The notes beneath the pieces were generated by a model, which saw nothing but the letters and a program-made list of their open reading frames with translations, did no database searches and had not been told where the DNA came from. 64,000 bases of DNA from Chara braunii (lineage: Eukaryota > Streptophyta > Charophyceae > Charales > Characeae): positions 1,336,459-1,400,458 of the forward strand of contig BFEA01000371.1 in assembly GCA_003427395.1 (NCBI GenBank), given 5' to 3'. The stretch's first letter is position 1; each line of letters starts with the position of its first letter. Positions 34,045 through 44,526 of this stretch are shown here, piece by piece. The position numbers and the translations under genes were made by a program.

Positions 34045-34192
34045 TGGACAGGCGGTCTTTTCCACAAAACGTTTGTAGTAGTGTGTCGTCAATGGACAGG
34101 CGGTCTTTTCCACAAACTTCGTTTCAGTAGTGTGTCGTCAAATGGACAGGCGGTCTTTTCCACGAATTTTGTTTCAGTAGTTTGTCGTGAAA
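34045..34192. repeat. About 49-bp tandem repeat, three copies
   Basis: Units start TGGACAGGCGGTCTTTTCCA at 34045, 34093 and 34143, each ending TGTCGT-AAA. A partial fourth copy starts at 34193. Confidence 0.95.
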
Positions 34193-34243
34193 TGGACAAG
34201 ATCAACATCAGTTTTACCCTGTTGGTCTTTAGGAGATACAACC

Positions 34244-34409
34244 CTACCGTGTTCCGACGAATATAACGCACCGTCAAAATGAACGTATACGAAATATGTT
34301 TCCATCTGTCCCCGAACATAAGGCACGCTGAAAATGAACGTATACAAGGTTTGTTTCGGGCCCGATACACCCGAAATGAGGATGCGTTCTATTCGGGGGA
34401 AGATGCTAC
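34244..34409. mobile_element. MITE, CTACCGTCTTC family (composite)
   Basis: The left end is CTACCGTGTTCCGACGAATA and the right end is ATTCGGGGGAAGATGCTACT. Inside, AAAATGAACGTATAC occurs twice (about 34276 and 34330), each time after a GAACATAAGGCAC-like word. It therefore looks like two nested or partly duplicated copies. Confidence 0.65.
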
Positions 34410-34475
34410 TGTCTTGAAATTAACGGATAGGATTGATATCAATTACCCTGTCTGTCTTTAGCAGAGAACCCTAGC

Positions 34476-34586
34476 GATAGATGATTAAGAGTTATTCATC
34501 CACAGGATGGATATGACTTAGTCGTGTGCGTGATAGATGATTAGAGTTATTCATCCACAGGATGGATATGACTTAGTCGTGTCCGA
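34476..34586. repeat. 56-bp tandem duplication
   Basis: Two adjacent copies starting GATAGATGATTA, at 34476-34531 and 34532-34586, differing by a one- to two-base indel. Confidence 0.93.
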
Positions 34587-34884
34587 TGATCTGTAGCACA
34601 GAGATAGTGGTCGAAGTCGGGTTGCCGACGGCTATAAGACCATTTATCGTTGATTACCCAAATCGTCGATTTTGTCAAAATTAATGCGGCAATGACTCTC
34701 GTCAGCACTTCCTTCGTTCGTGCCTCTGCCAATCGCTCAGAAGCGATGATATGATATTGTACTTAGCGTTTTTTAGGAGGACGATATCCGTTAAGAAGGT
34801 GGTGATTCATTAGAGGTGTCCCACCGTGTGCCTACATTTAATGGAATTAACGACGGGAACACCCTGGAATCCTCGAGTCCTACT

Positions 34885-34994
34885 TACCCGTCTTCTCCCG
34901 AGCATAACGCACCCTGAAAATGAACGTATACAAGGTATGTTCCCGACCGAATACAGTCAAAATCCGATGCGTTGTGTTCGGGGAAAGACGGTAG
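34885..34994. mobile_element. MITE, CTACCGTCTTC family (variant interior)
   Basis: Left ACCCGTCTTCTCCCGAGCAT and right TTCGGGGAAAGACGGTAG are inverted. It shares AAAATGAACGTATACAAGGT with the composite at 34244. Just right of it, GCCTTGGCTCGACGTTAAGC (35028) and GCCTTGGCTCGACGCAAAGC (35147) form a direct repeat. Confidence 0.8.
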
Positions 34995-35585
34995 CTATAA
35001 GTCTACGTGTAGCTGTCGTTGGAGGGGCCTTGGCTCGACGTTAAGCAGTTCATCACGGCTGTGACAACATCACAATGGCCCTGAAAAAGATGGACCAATC
35101 ACTGAAACGGAATGTGGAACAGGCTAATCATCCGCCGCAGGATGGTGCCTTGGCTCGACGCAAAGCAGTTGAAGGAACTGGCTTGTCATACGCGCAGAAT
35201 GGGGGCTCGAAAGCGTGTAGCTCCTACATGATTTCCCATCATCTGAAAAATGTGCGACTTCAAAGGATTTCGCAGAAGGCATTCTTGTCAGTATTCTGTC
35301 AGTGATTTGATATGTGAAAAACGAAGTGGCTTCCCTATGGTTGGGGATTGGTCGATGCCTGGCAGTTGGTCGGGCAGTTGGCTATTGGGGTCGGCAAACT
35401 GGGGTTAGCAATGAGATAAAGGGCCCTGCGAGTGGGTCGGCAGTATACTATTAGCCTGGGGAACTGGTTTGGATGGGGGGTGGCCGAGTCGACGAAAGGG
35501 CTTGGGGGGGAGGTAATTCACTGTTTAGGCCGGGGAATAGTCTTTTTGGGTGTGATTGTCGGGTTGCTACTTTTGACCGCCACGG

Positions 35586-35703
35586 CTACCTTCTTGCCCC
35601 AAACACAATGTACGGGCATCATAGCCTTTATCTAGACTGAAAGATGCCTCAAATTCAGCTATAATGGCCGTACGTTGTATTGGGGGGGGGGGGGAGAAGG
35701 TAG
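35586..35703. mobile_element. MITE, CTACCGTCTTC family
   Basis: Left CTACCTTCTTGCCCCAAACA and right GGGGGAGAAGGTAG are inverted. The right arm is expanded by a G run. Confidence 0.85.
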
Positions 35704-35969
35704 GGCAAAGGCAAAACCACTTGGGAGGGGTGCTATTTATGAGACAGACAGAACAGGCTATATTAGCTGGTCAACTGCTGCCACTGGTACGAGGGTAACT
35801 TGGGATGTTCTCGGGTCACGAGCGTGTGCCAGGGGGGGGGGGGGGGGGGGGGGGGAAGGTAGTAGTAACCTCTATGGGGGCGACGTCTCGTTTCCCTTCT
35901 GGTGGTGTCGACGTCTCGTCTCCCTTCTGGTGGTGTGTTTTTTCCTGAAGTTGGCGTGCCGGTGGATGC

Positions 35970-36080
35970 CTACAGTCTTCCCCCGAATACAACGTACGGT
36001 CATTATAGCCGAATTTGGTGTATCTTTCCGTCTAAATTCAGCTATAATTACCGCACGTTGTATTCGGGGGAAGACTGTAG
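35970..36080. mobile_element. MITE, CTACCGTCTTC family (best-preserved copy)
   Basis: 111 bp. Left CTACAGTCTTCCCCCGAATA continues to a 40-base arm, and the right arm is its reverse complement with only two differences. The nearly perfect arms make this the youngest-looking copy. TGC on both sides could be a 3-bp target duplication, but other copies do not confirm it. A G homopolymer lies at 35833-35856 just upstream. Confidence 0.92.
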
Positions 36081-36600
36081 TGCCTATATTGGTCGTCATT
36101 TGCGAGTCAACAGTAAGGTGCCCATATTATCCCCTTTTACGGGGGTGGGAATTTTGGTTGGTCGGTGGGGTAGTAGGAGAGATTGCACTGTCAGGGCTGC
36201 GCAGACAGATTGCTGTCTGCTTTAAGGCACGGCTTAGCTGTCGTAGTTGAGTGAGGAGGTTTTTTTAGAGGGTGCAAGAGGATGGGAACGGTCTTCTTTT
36301 TATGGTCCCGTACTGGTACCCGTCTTCAGGAGATGTGGTTTGTATGTATTTTTATCGGTCTGTATCGTGCCGGTTTTGTGTGTTGTGTACGGTTTACAAT
36401 GATTTCCAAGTATAATTGCACAATCATGGCGTCTTTCTTATACCTTTTGCATCTTTGACGAATGACTAACGACTACTATCTGTTCCTCTACAATCGCACC
36501 TGTGTGCGGGTTATCATAGGTAATGGCACCTGTGTTTGGATAAGCATTTAGGTGTTTTCGTTTGTAGTCGTAATTTGGTCTCAGGCAATGTGCCTTGCCG

Positions 36601-36926
36601 TCTTCTAGGGTCTTCTAAGGCAATAGTAGATTTGGAAGACCCTAGAAGACCCTAGAACACCCTAGAACACCCTAGAAGACCTTGAACACCCTAGAAGGCG
36701 AGGGAATAGTAGATTTGCTTTTCAGAGTGAGGTCGGTGGAGATATGCCTCGCCCTTGAACACCCTAGAAGACCCTGGAAGACCCTAGAAGACCCTAGAAG
36801 ACCCTAGAAGACCCTGGAAGACCCTAGAAGACCCTGGAAGACCCTAGAAGACCCTGGAAGACCCTAGAAGACCCTGGAAGACCCTAGAAGACCCTAGAAG
36901 ACCCTAGAAGACCCTAGAAGACCCTA
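36601..36926. repeat. 10-bp minisatellite ACCCTRGAAG
   Basis: From 36761, sixteen ACCCTAGAAG/ACCCTGGAAG units run without a single indel and a partial unit follows. In the middle the A and G variants alternate, giving a 20-bp higher-order unit. A smaller cluster at 36634-36697 includes GAACACCCTA variants, and one reverse-oriented unit (TCTAGGGTCTTC) lies at 36605. Confidence 0.97.
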
Positions 36927-37809
36927 CCGAAGCTGGGAATAACAAGCCTTGGTAGAGGGGTGTGCAGTAACTGTACCGCATTTGTTGCTAGGCCAGGTAC
37001 TGACTTCTTTTTTTTTTTCCTTTTTTTTTTTTTTTCCTGTGCCGCCGTTCTGAACATAAGGCCACGTACTAACTTAGCTGCTGTCGGCATAGGTTCGGGT
37101 TATATGGGAAAGGGCAAGATCCGGCTTAGGAAAGAGCCCGCCCTAGTTTTGCGCAAGGGTTGTGACCTTACACATCGCGTTCACCCCCAACACAACGCAC
37201 CCTGATAACAATGTATACAAGATATGTTTGAGGTCCGATACCTGCCTTCATCGGGGGGGAAAGGAGAGAGCTCAACACTTAAGGTGGGAGCTAGGGAGAT
37301 ACCTCTCTCATAAAATGATAAATGGATATATATAGCCTATAAGGTGGTGGCCTGGTTGAGTCCCATGTGAACAATATCCATACGGACCAGGATTATGCGT
37401 TCCAAATGATGATTACCGAGGTCGAAGTGTGCAGCAATGGAGAACCCGGGTTGGATAAGTTACGTTATGTAGGCTTTCAGCTTTTTGTCTATCCGTTTGG
37501 CCATTCGATTTTGAATGAACTATGCGCAATTTCGTTATCAGGCCAATAAATATAGAGGGTTTTGTTCTCAAACGCAGGGAGTATGCCTATAATCTATGGA
37601 TGTGCAATAATAGTATTCCTCAAACGCAGGGAGTATGCCTATATAATCTATGTATGTGCAATATTTTCGCCATATAAAAATATCTGAGTAAGACTTGGGG
37701 TCTCTCGGGAGTACAAATTGTCGATATGGATTTTGGTTTAACGACGAAAGTGTCCTTCTTCATACGAACGCAAATAGTCAAAACTGTGTATGATGAAATT
37801 ACTTCACAC
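36927..37809. other. Intergenic; 52-bp tandem duplication at 37567-37668
   Basis: No gene recognised. Units starting CTCAAACGCAGGGAGTATGC lie at 37567 and 37619. A degraded CTACCGTCTTC-family relic (CCCCCAACACAACGCACCCT ... CATCGGGGGGGAAAGG) lies at about 37183-37264. Confidence 0.7.
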
Positions 37810-37960
37810 CTAGGCTATCAGCCGGGCCACCCGGGTCCTGGGTGGCCAGCCCGTGCAAGGACCAAGGAAGGTTCCAGCCAGAAAAAAAAGAAAGGGAAAA
37901 AAAGTTTAAAAACTAGGTTATGCAGAAAAATACACTGAATAACTTTTGCCTCAGGGGCTG
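37810..37960 (+). mobile_element. CTAGGCTACC-family MITE, 3' truncated
   Basis: It starts CTAGGCTATCAGCCGGGCCA, has GGCCAGCCCGTGCAAGGACC and then the core TATGCAGAAAAATACACTGA and ATAACTTTTGCCTCAGG. The right third is missing. Confidence 0.8.
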
Positions 37961-38280
37961 CGTCCCACCACAGACGTTTTAAGCGTTGTGTGATCTGTGT
38001 TGTGTGATCTGCGTTTAGCATTAAAAAAATGGTTTCTGCATTTTTTTCAGAGCAAGTAAACTCTCATTCTAGGAGTTAAAGAAAGCCAAATTCAGCTTAG
38101 GGTGCTCCCCTCAGCCAATGGTATGGGAGCGCACTTCCTCCTTTTCCGGACGAGTGCTGGACTCGGCCAATGGGCTGGGTCCTCTGAAGGTGGTCTTTGT
38201 CAGACCATTATGACAGTACTTTGAACACAGGACTTTGTCTTGTTTTTGACTGCCTTTGTGTGCACACAGCAGTGTAGCAA

Positions 38281-38328
38281 AGATGCAATATCACCCTCAC
38301 CTGCTAAGATGCAATATCACCCTCACCT
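38281..38328. repeat. Short tandem duplication
   Basis: AGATGCAATATCACCCTCAC occurs at 38281 and 38307. The surrounding 37961-38924 holds no recognised gene. A lone right end of the TTAA family (GTGTACTAGCGGGGTTTTAA) lies at about 38677-38696. Confidence 0.85.
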
Positions 38329-38924
38329 TTGCACGTCCATAATATTGCATAATCGTGGCCATTTCTAGAAATGTCATTAGAGGGGACACAAAGATTTGGG
38401 ACTTGACACTTTGAAATCACCGCTGCCGCTTTTTCTTTTCTTTGTTGTTTCTGCTGTTTTCTTCTACTCGTTTTCTCCGTTATGCCAGCAAGGCAGGGCG
38501 TTCTGTCTGCGCACGTGGAAACGCCATCGCCGATTGGTCCAGAGTATAACATGCAGTCCATGGGCCTTTTACGTTGGGTTGGGCCCACCGGCGTCCTGCC
38601 CCATTGCTCAACCGGACCGTTGCTGGGCCCCAATTTTTTCTTGTGGTGACAAGTTTGTTTTTCTGCAAGGCTGGAGCCGTGTACTAGCGGGGTTTTAAAC
38701 GGGGTTCCTGTGTTTGCCTGAACACACGGCAGGAATATTATGATTTGACTCCGACCTTTACAGGGTGCATATCTTTGTGTTGATGGGGTGTCCTGATTGG
38801 GGAAGCGGGTGGTAGCCCTGGAATAGTGTGCAAAATCGAAGTGCGTTGCTGACGAGGGGTTGTTCTGATGTCGTTACTCTGGGACCTCGAAGAGGGTGCA
38901 CCTGTCTCAGAGAATGTGCAGGTC

Positions 38925-38960
38925 TTAAACCACCAGTACATCCAGCTATCGGCCGTGGGC
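38925..38960. mobile_element. TTAA-family MITE left end (unpaired)
   Basis: TTAAACCACCAGTACATCCA matches the family end. Its partner is unclear. The plus-orientation right end at 40168-40187 (TGGGGCCATGTACTAGTGGTTTAA) is a candidate, with the 39453-39879 element nested between. A 31-bp tandem duplication (ATTGGATTTAGCTACGAGGA...) follows at 38986-39047. Confidence 0.5.
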
Positions 38961-39452
38961 TCTTTTCGGAGGCTGCCCGCTGCCGATTGGATTTAGCTAC
39001 GAGGATGAGCCTCTGAATTGGATTTAGCTACGACGATGAGCCTCTGAAAATTTCGTAGGCGACGAGTTTTCTTTTCAGTAAGGCTGGGCCAGTGCACTGG
39101 CAGTTTGCGTCTATAATAGAACGGAGGGGAAACACTTTTGGTAAACCTGATGTGACAGGTATATAAAAATATTCCTGACCAGAAGAAGGGCACATTGTGA
39201 ACAGCGGGATATCTAAAAGACTGTGCAGGCGGCGGTGTGTGGATCTTGTGGGGGTTGTTTTGCCGCATTTTCGAACACAGCGATTTGAACGTGGATCTTG
39301 CGTGGGTTGTGTTTTGCAGCATAATATATGAATCTCAGGGGTATATGTAATATGAAAACCATTAACTATGTGACTTGCCTTGACTAATGAAGGTTAGTCA
39401 GTATGGTCGTGGACCCCTGGTGACTGCCTGCCCCACAATATGTGGGGTTTTA

Positions 39453-39879
39453 TTAAACCACCACTACCTTTCCCAGGTAACTTTGAGATATGAAAATGTA
39501 ACATTCAGTATTGGGGCTACCAGACCCAGATGGCTGGCGGTGCCAGCGAAAAGAAAAGGAAAAAGGTGCTGCACTTTCGCTTTGGCGAAGCTTCGCGTGC
39601 AGGGTCCTGTCGTCATGCTGGCAAATGAAGACTCGAAGGTAGTGGTTAGTTTGCTGAGCCGGAAAATGCCCTGCACACCCGGGGAAAAAACGAACCGGTG
39701 CGGGCTTACACACCCGGGGAAAAAACGAACCGGCGCGGGCTTCATTTTGACTGGCGGCGCCAGCCATTTTGGTCCGGTAGCACCGAAGCCCCCCGGCGTG
39801 CTGCGTTACCTGCCACGTTATGGAAAAATATCTGGGCGCGTTATGGAAGAATATCTGGGAAAGGTACTTGGTGGTTTGA
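39453..39879. mobile_element. TTAA-family MITE, about 427 bp
   Basis: The left end TTAAACCACCACTACCTTTC continues CCAG. The right end reads TCAAACCACCAAGTACCTTT then CCCAG on the minus strand, so the inverted ends span about 24 bp. TTAA faces TTGA at the outer edges. It carries a 35-bp tandem duplication (CACACCCGGGGAAAAAACGA at 39674 and 39709). Confidence 0.85.
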
Positions 39880-40255
39880 GATGTCGTGATTATGGTCGGG
39901 GCCAGTAGTATAATTTGCATACAGTTTTCGTGTGCATCTAGGTACGGTGGTGTTCAGACGAGCATGCGCTGTGCAGGAAACCAGAGGCACAGAGATCCCA
40001 CGTAAAGCGCGAGTACATGGGCACCTAGGCCGCAGGCCTGACACCTCAAATTCTGGAGGCGCGGAACTAAAATGCAACCGCCGAGTGAATATATCAACGG
40101 CGGGCCCAGCGTTTCATGTTTCGGCCTCGTTTTCTTGTGGCGACAAGTTTCGGACTGCAAGGATGGGGCCATGTACTAGTGGTTTAAACTTTAATTGGAC
40201 GGTGTAGATATTGTCGCCGTCCAGTGTGGAAGCTGATCAGGACTCTTGCCTTTAC

Positions 40256-40345
40256 GAAGTTGATATGCGTGGGTGTCTGCTCTTATCAGCAGCTCCCCCA
40301 CGCCAGTCCGTGATGTTTCAAAAAAAAAGAAAAAAAAAGAAAAAA
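40256..40345 (+). mobile_element. SINE-like 3' end with hairpin and A-rich tail
   Basis: GTGTCTGCTCTTATCAGCAG and CTCCCCCACG precede an A-rich tail (40319-40355). The arms GCGTGGGTG/CTCCCCCACGC form the family's 3' hairpin, with sequence changed but pairing largely kept. Confidence 0.55.
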
Positions 40346-40877
40346 AAAAAAAAAAGAAGCGTGTAATGAAATATCCTCAACCTCAATTCATCCCAGTGTC
40401 AAGACGGAAGGGCAGTCTTTGTAAAGCACACTTGGAACTTGGAAGTGAAAATGCCTTCAGTCAGCCTGCATCCAACCAGCCCAAGAATCACTATCGGTCT
40501 TGGATGCAAAACTCTTAAAAATCTCCAGTTCAGCTGAGCCTGGAGCCTTGTATTCCCTGTGGACATGGATTTTTTCATTCTTAGCATTTTTGTTGCATTA
40601 GCCTACAAAAAAAATAATCGAATGACTGCACTGCCCATTGTCACTTCAGCTAAAACCGAAACTGGACCCAAAGGGCGATACCTGTGTGTGTGCAATATTC
40701 TGTGTACCCCAGCTTAGGCGAATCCTAGCTCTACTTTCTGAGAAATACAAAATGAGAAAATGTTCGCACCGAGCTGCGTATGCATTTCCCAATCGAAGTA
40801 GGTGTGACGGGTTAGGAGTGATGTTTTCAGGTTGGGTAGGCCCTTGAGATAGAGTTTTTTTTTATTTGTACGGTGGT

Positions 40878-41085
40878 TTAAACCACCAGTCCCTTTCCCC
40901 GTGTGAAACGCAAATTTGCTGCTTGTATACGGGCGCAACTTTCCAGGGTCGGCTGCCGGAAAAAAATGGCTGGCGGCGCCAGCCAAAATGAGGCCCACAG
41001 CGGTGCATTTCATTTTTCTGGGATGCAGGGCATTTTCAGGCTCGGCTGCAATTGCTGATGGCAAGGTACTGCAGTGGTGGTTTAA
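40878..41085. mobile_element. TTAA-family MITE, about 208 bp
   Basis: TTAAACCACCAGTCCCTTTC at the left and GGTACTGCAGTGGTGGTTTAA at the right. The left edge abuts another inward-facing CGGTGGTTTAA end, as if two copies met at one TTAA. The interior shares TGGCTGGCGGCGCCAGCCA with 39453-39879. Confidence 0.85.
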
Positions 41086-41623
41086 CCTTTTCAACATCTC
41101 AATGATTGCAGCCCGCAAACGCCACAAGAAATTAGTATCCAAGTTCCAACTATCCATCACCTCAAATCATATAGAGGCCTGCTCCTTCGAAGTCGCAGTT
41201 CGCCTCACATACCACCAGAAGCATTACTGCCGACAGCGCCCTGGTTGATTTCGTGTGCTCCATAACGAGGCAGCTGGTGGGAACCACACTCGCAATCGAC
41301 GTTATGAGCCTGATCCAGGTCGATAATAATCACCCGAACACTACTCCTGTCCCAGTCCTCTCGTACTACCCCCCTCCCCCCCCTGTGTGTGTGTGTTTTA
41401 GATTTCCCCCACAACAGCCCTAATTCCACCCAGGTGAATAGATTCAGAATCAAAGCAGTCACTGTCTTATTGCAGACAACGAGAGCATTTGAGATGTCCA
41501 CCATATCAAAGCAATTTTGTAATTAGACAGTTTTTTGTGTTTTTTTTGGGACACCCCTTTCATTGTTCTTGCAGCTCCCCTTTTACTGTGCCCCTTACGC
41601 ACAAGGCTGCCCACGTTGTGTGT

Positions 41624-41628
41624 GTGTA

Positions 41629-41679
<51 letters not shown>
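41624..41679. repeat. (GT)n microsatellite
   Basis: About 25 units, with TATG interruptions at the start. The single N at 41715 lies shortly after. Confidence 0.95.
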
Positions 41680-41682
<3 letters not shown>

Positions 41683-41741
41683 GTTTTGTCGGGCTTACTT
41701 CCATTGTTGTCAAGNCTTCCATTGTTGTCAAGGGTTCGGAC

Positions 41742-41845
41742 TTTTTTTTTTTTTTTTTTTTTTCTTAACACACCTCCCTGCAATGCTAGTGTTGCTGATA
41801 AAAGCAGACACCACTAGCACCCGGGGGGGGGAGGACTCCAGTGAT
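41742..41845 (-). mobile_element. SINE-like element 3' part
   Basis: On the minus strand CCCGGGTGCTAGTGGTGTCTG leads to a hairpin whose arms TGCTAGTGGTG/CAACACTAGCA pair, then a 20-bp linker and a 22-nt poly(A) tail (T run at 41742-41763). Confidence 0.75.
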
Positions 41846-41973
41846 AATCTGACATGATGAATTTGACAAGAATGGCAGCAAGTGTGAGAGACTAGTCTAT
41901 AACAATCCATAAAACCGGCGCTATACAGTAGTAAGACAAATTCACAAAAAACTTGAGAAAGGCATGACTGTGG

Positions 41974-42034
41974 CAGACTGTTTCTTTCGTTGGACTTTCA
42001 ACGACTTATCAGGAGGTTGAATCCCAACAGTCTG
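41974..42034 (-). ncRNA. Degenerate hammerhead ribozyme copy
   Basis: Minus strand. Stem III arms CAGACTG/CAGTCTG pair perfectly over 7 bp. The GUU cleavage triplet follows, then a weak stem I, then CTGATAA where the core needs CTGATGA, a strong 6-bp stem II (TCGTTG/CAACGA) and GAAAC. The G8 position is A. G8 is a catalytic residue of the family, so this copy should be inactive. Flanking sequence on its 5' side resembles that of the copy at 44113-44173. Confidence 0.75.
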
Positions 42035-42383
42035 CACAGCATGCATTTGACTGATGGATAAGGACTCAGTGACTCACCACATATCGCCCAGAGTTAGTGA
42101 TAGGGCACCTGTGTTCGGATAGAGAAAATGAACAGGGCAATCCTATCAGACTGTTGATCCAAAAAGGGCAATCCTGTCAGACTGATAGAGAAAAGTGGTT
42201 GGAGTGGTCGACTTTACTCGCACCAACAGGGCAATCCTATCAGACTGTTGATCCAAACGCCTGACCTGAACCGAAACAGTGCGGCGTAGTTGTACTTTTA
42301 TTTTTTGGAGTCCTGGGTATAGTGAACACGACAATACACAACATGGCCTTGCTAAGCTCTCTGTTCAGGCAAGTCTATGCGGT

Positions 42384-42494
42384 TACTGTCTTCGCCGGAA
42401 TAGAACGCCGGGTCATTGTGGCTGCATCTGGACTGAAAATAGCCCCAAGTAGAGGCTATAATGACCAGGCGTTCTATTCAGGTGAAGGCGGTAG
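42384..42494. mobile_element. MITE, CTACCGTCTTC family
   Basis: Left TACTGTCTTCGCCGGAATAG and right GGTGAAGGCGGTAG are inverted. The interior TGGACTGAAAATAGCCCCAA is nearly the same as in copy 1 at 131. Confidence 0.9.
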
Positions 42495-43427
<933 letters not shown>

Positions 43428-43428
43428 G

Positions 43429-43506
43429 TGCTAGTGGTGACTGCTCTTATCAGCACCACTAGCACTGGCGGATGTGTTCTCAAAAAAAAAAAAAAAAAAA
43501 AAAAAA
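43429..43506 (+). mobile_element. SINE-like element 3' part with poly(A)
   Basis: The hairpin arms are TGCTAGTGGTG (43429-) and CACCACTAGCA, with loop ACTGCTCTTATCAG. A linker CTGGCGGATGTGTTCTC and a 25-nt poly(A) tail (43482-43506) follow. Confidence 0.8.
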
Positions 43507-43860
43507 GGTCCTATTGCTTGTACAATAGGATTAGCTGTTCTCGATCCTTCAACCTTTGTAGAAAAGGGGAGGGTGGAAGGAAAGAGGGAGGGGGAGGGAG
43601 GAGTTCGACTCGAGGGGAAGGAGGGGAGAGAAGACAAGGTATAAAACAGAGAAAAACTTTCACAGGGCGGAGGGTGGTGGGGGGTGGGGGGGGTGTGTGT
43701 AGGGCAACAACAACAGGTCACAGTTTGCCTGACCTTGTTCAGGGAAGGGGGGAGGGTCGGATGGAATTTTCTCAGGAGGTTGTGTAGCTTGTGAGTGCGC
43801 ATGCAGATATCCACATTATATTCGCATGTGTAAGCATGTGCTGTCTATTGTCATCATCTA

Positions 43861-44054
43861 TTAAAGCAATACTCGTACCTCCGCCAGTGTTGGGAAAGGA
43901 GGAAAAACAGGCTGTTCCCGAAGAGTTCGGAGCTGGCCATGACGACGCAAGCCATTGATAAACCTCATTGGCGGCTGTCATTTCGTTTCGGCCTCCTAAA
44001 ACGTCGAAGCGTAGGCCTTGGGTCACTTGGCAAAGGTGGGTGCCAGTGGTTTAA
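43861..44054. mobile_element. TTAA-family MITE (related to the copy in LINE 1)
   Basis: It starts TTAAAGCAATACTCGTACCT and ends TGCCAGTGGTTTAA. The internal phrase CATTTCGTTTCGGCCTCCTA matches CGTTTCGTTTCGGCCTTCTG in the element at 7639-7811. Confidence 0.7.
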
Positions 44055-44112
44055 CTCCAATTTTTTTTTTGTAATGTCATCTATTAACTCCATGAAATAA
44101 GCATCGTTATGT

Positions 44113-44173
44113 CAGACTGTTTTGCCCGCCCTTCACAGACTAATCAGGAGGGCGAATGAACCCCAAGAGGCTG
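44113..44173 (-). ncRNA. Degenerate hammerhead ribozyme copy
   Basis: The minus strand reads CAGCCTC-TTG..., CTGATTA at the first core box, a distorted stem II and AAAAC in place of GAAAC before CAGTCTG. The catalytic core is damaged at several positions and stem III mispairs. It is recognisable by position and by flanks shared with the copy at 41974 (GACTTATGGACAAGG versus GACTGATGGATAAGG). Confidence 0.6.
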
Positions 44174-44526
44174 CCCAGATGTGTTTTGACTTATGGACAA
44201 GGTCTCGCCACATGGCCCAGAGCTAAAACTACCAGTCCCAGCCAGCACATTATCTCTCAGTCCGACCTGACAATTATCCTCGACCCGGTCTAACATTTCT
44301 TGGTGGGATGGCCTGACTGGATGGTGGTCCCGGACACCAATTTTAATCAGGATATCCCAATCAATCAACCCTGGGCATGAACATTTCCTCTACACACCGA
44401 CCCCTTGATGAGACCCTTGATGGCCCCCCGAAATTCTCCTCAGGACCCTCTATATATTTGAACATTCTCCCCAGGACCCGTTTCAGCAAGGGAGTGTTTG
44501 TCTTTTGGCGAATGCATTATATATAT

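Noticed and set aside
36601-36926. CRISPR-like array
   Set aside because: The repeats are contiguous 10-bp units without spacers, so it is a minisatellite in a eukaryotic genome.
43429-43465. The TGCTAGTGGTG hairpin (with CTGATAAG on the reverse strand) as another hammerhead
   Set aside because: No GAAA box, no stem II and no cleavage triplet stand at the right places. It is a simple hairpin before a poly(A) tail.
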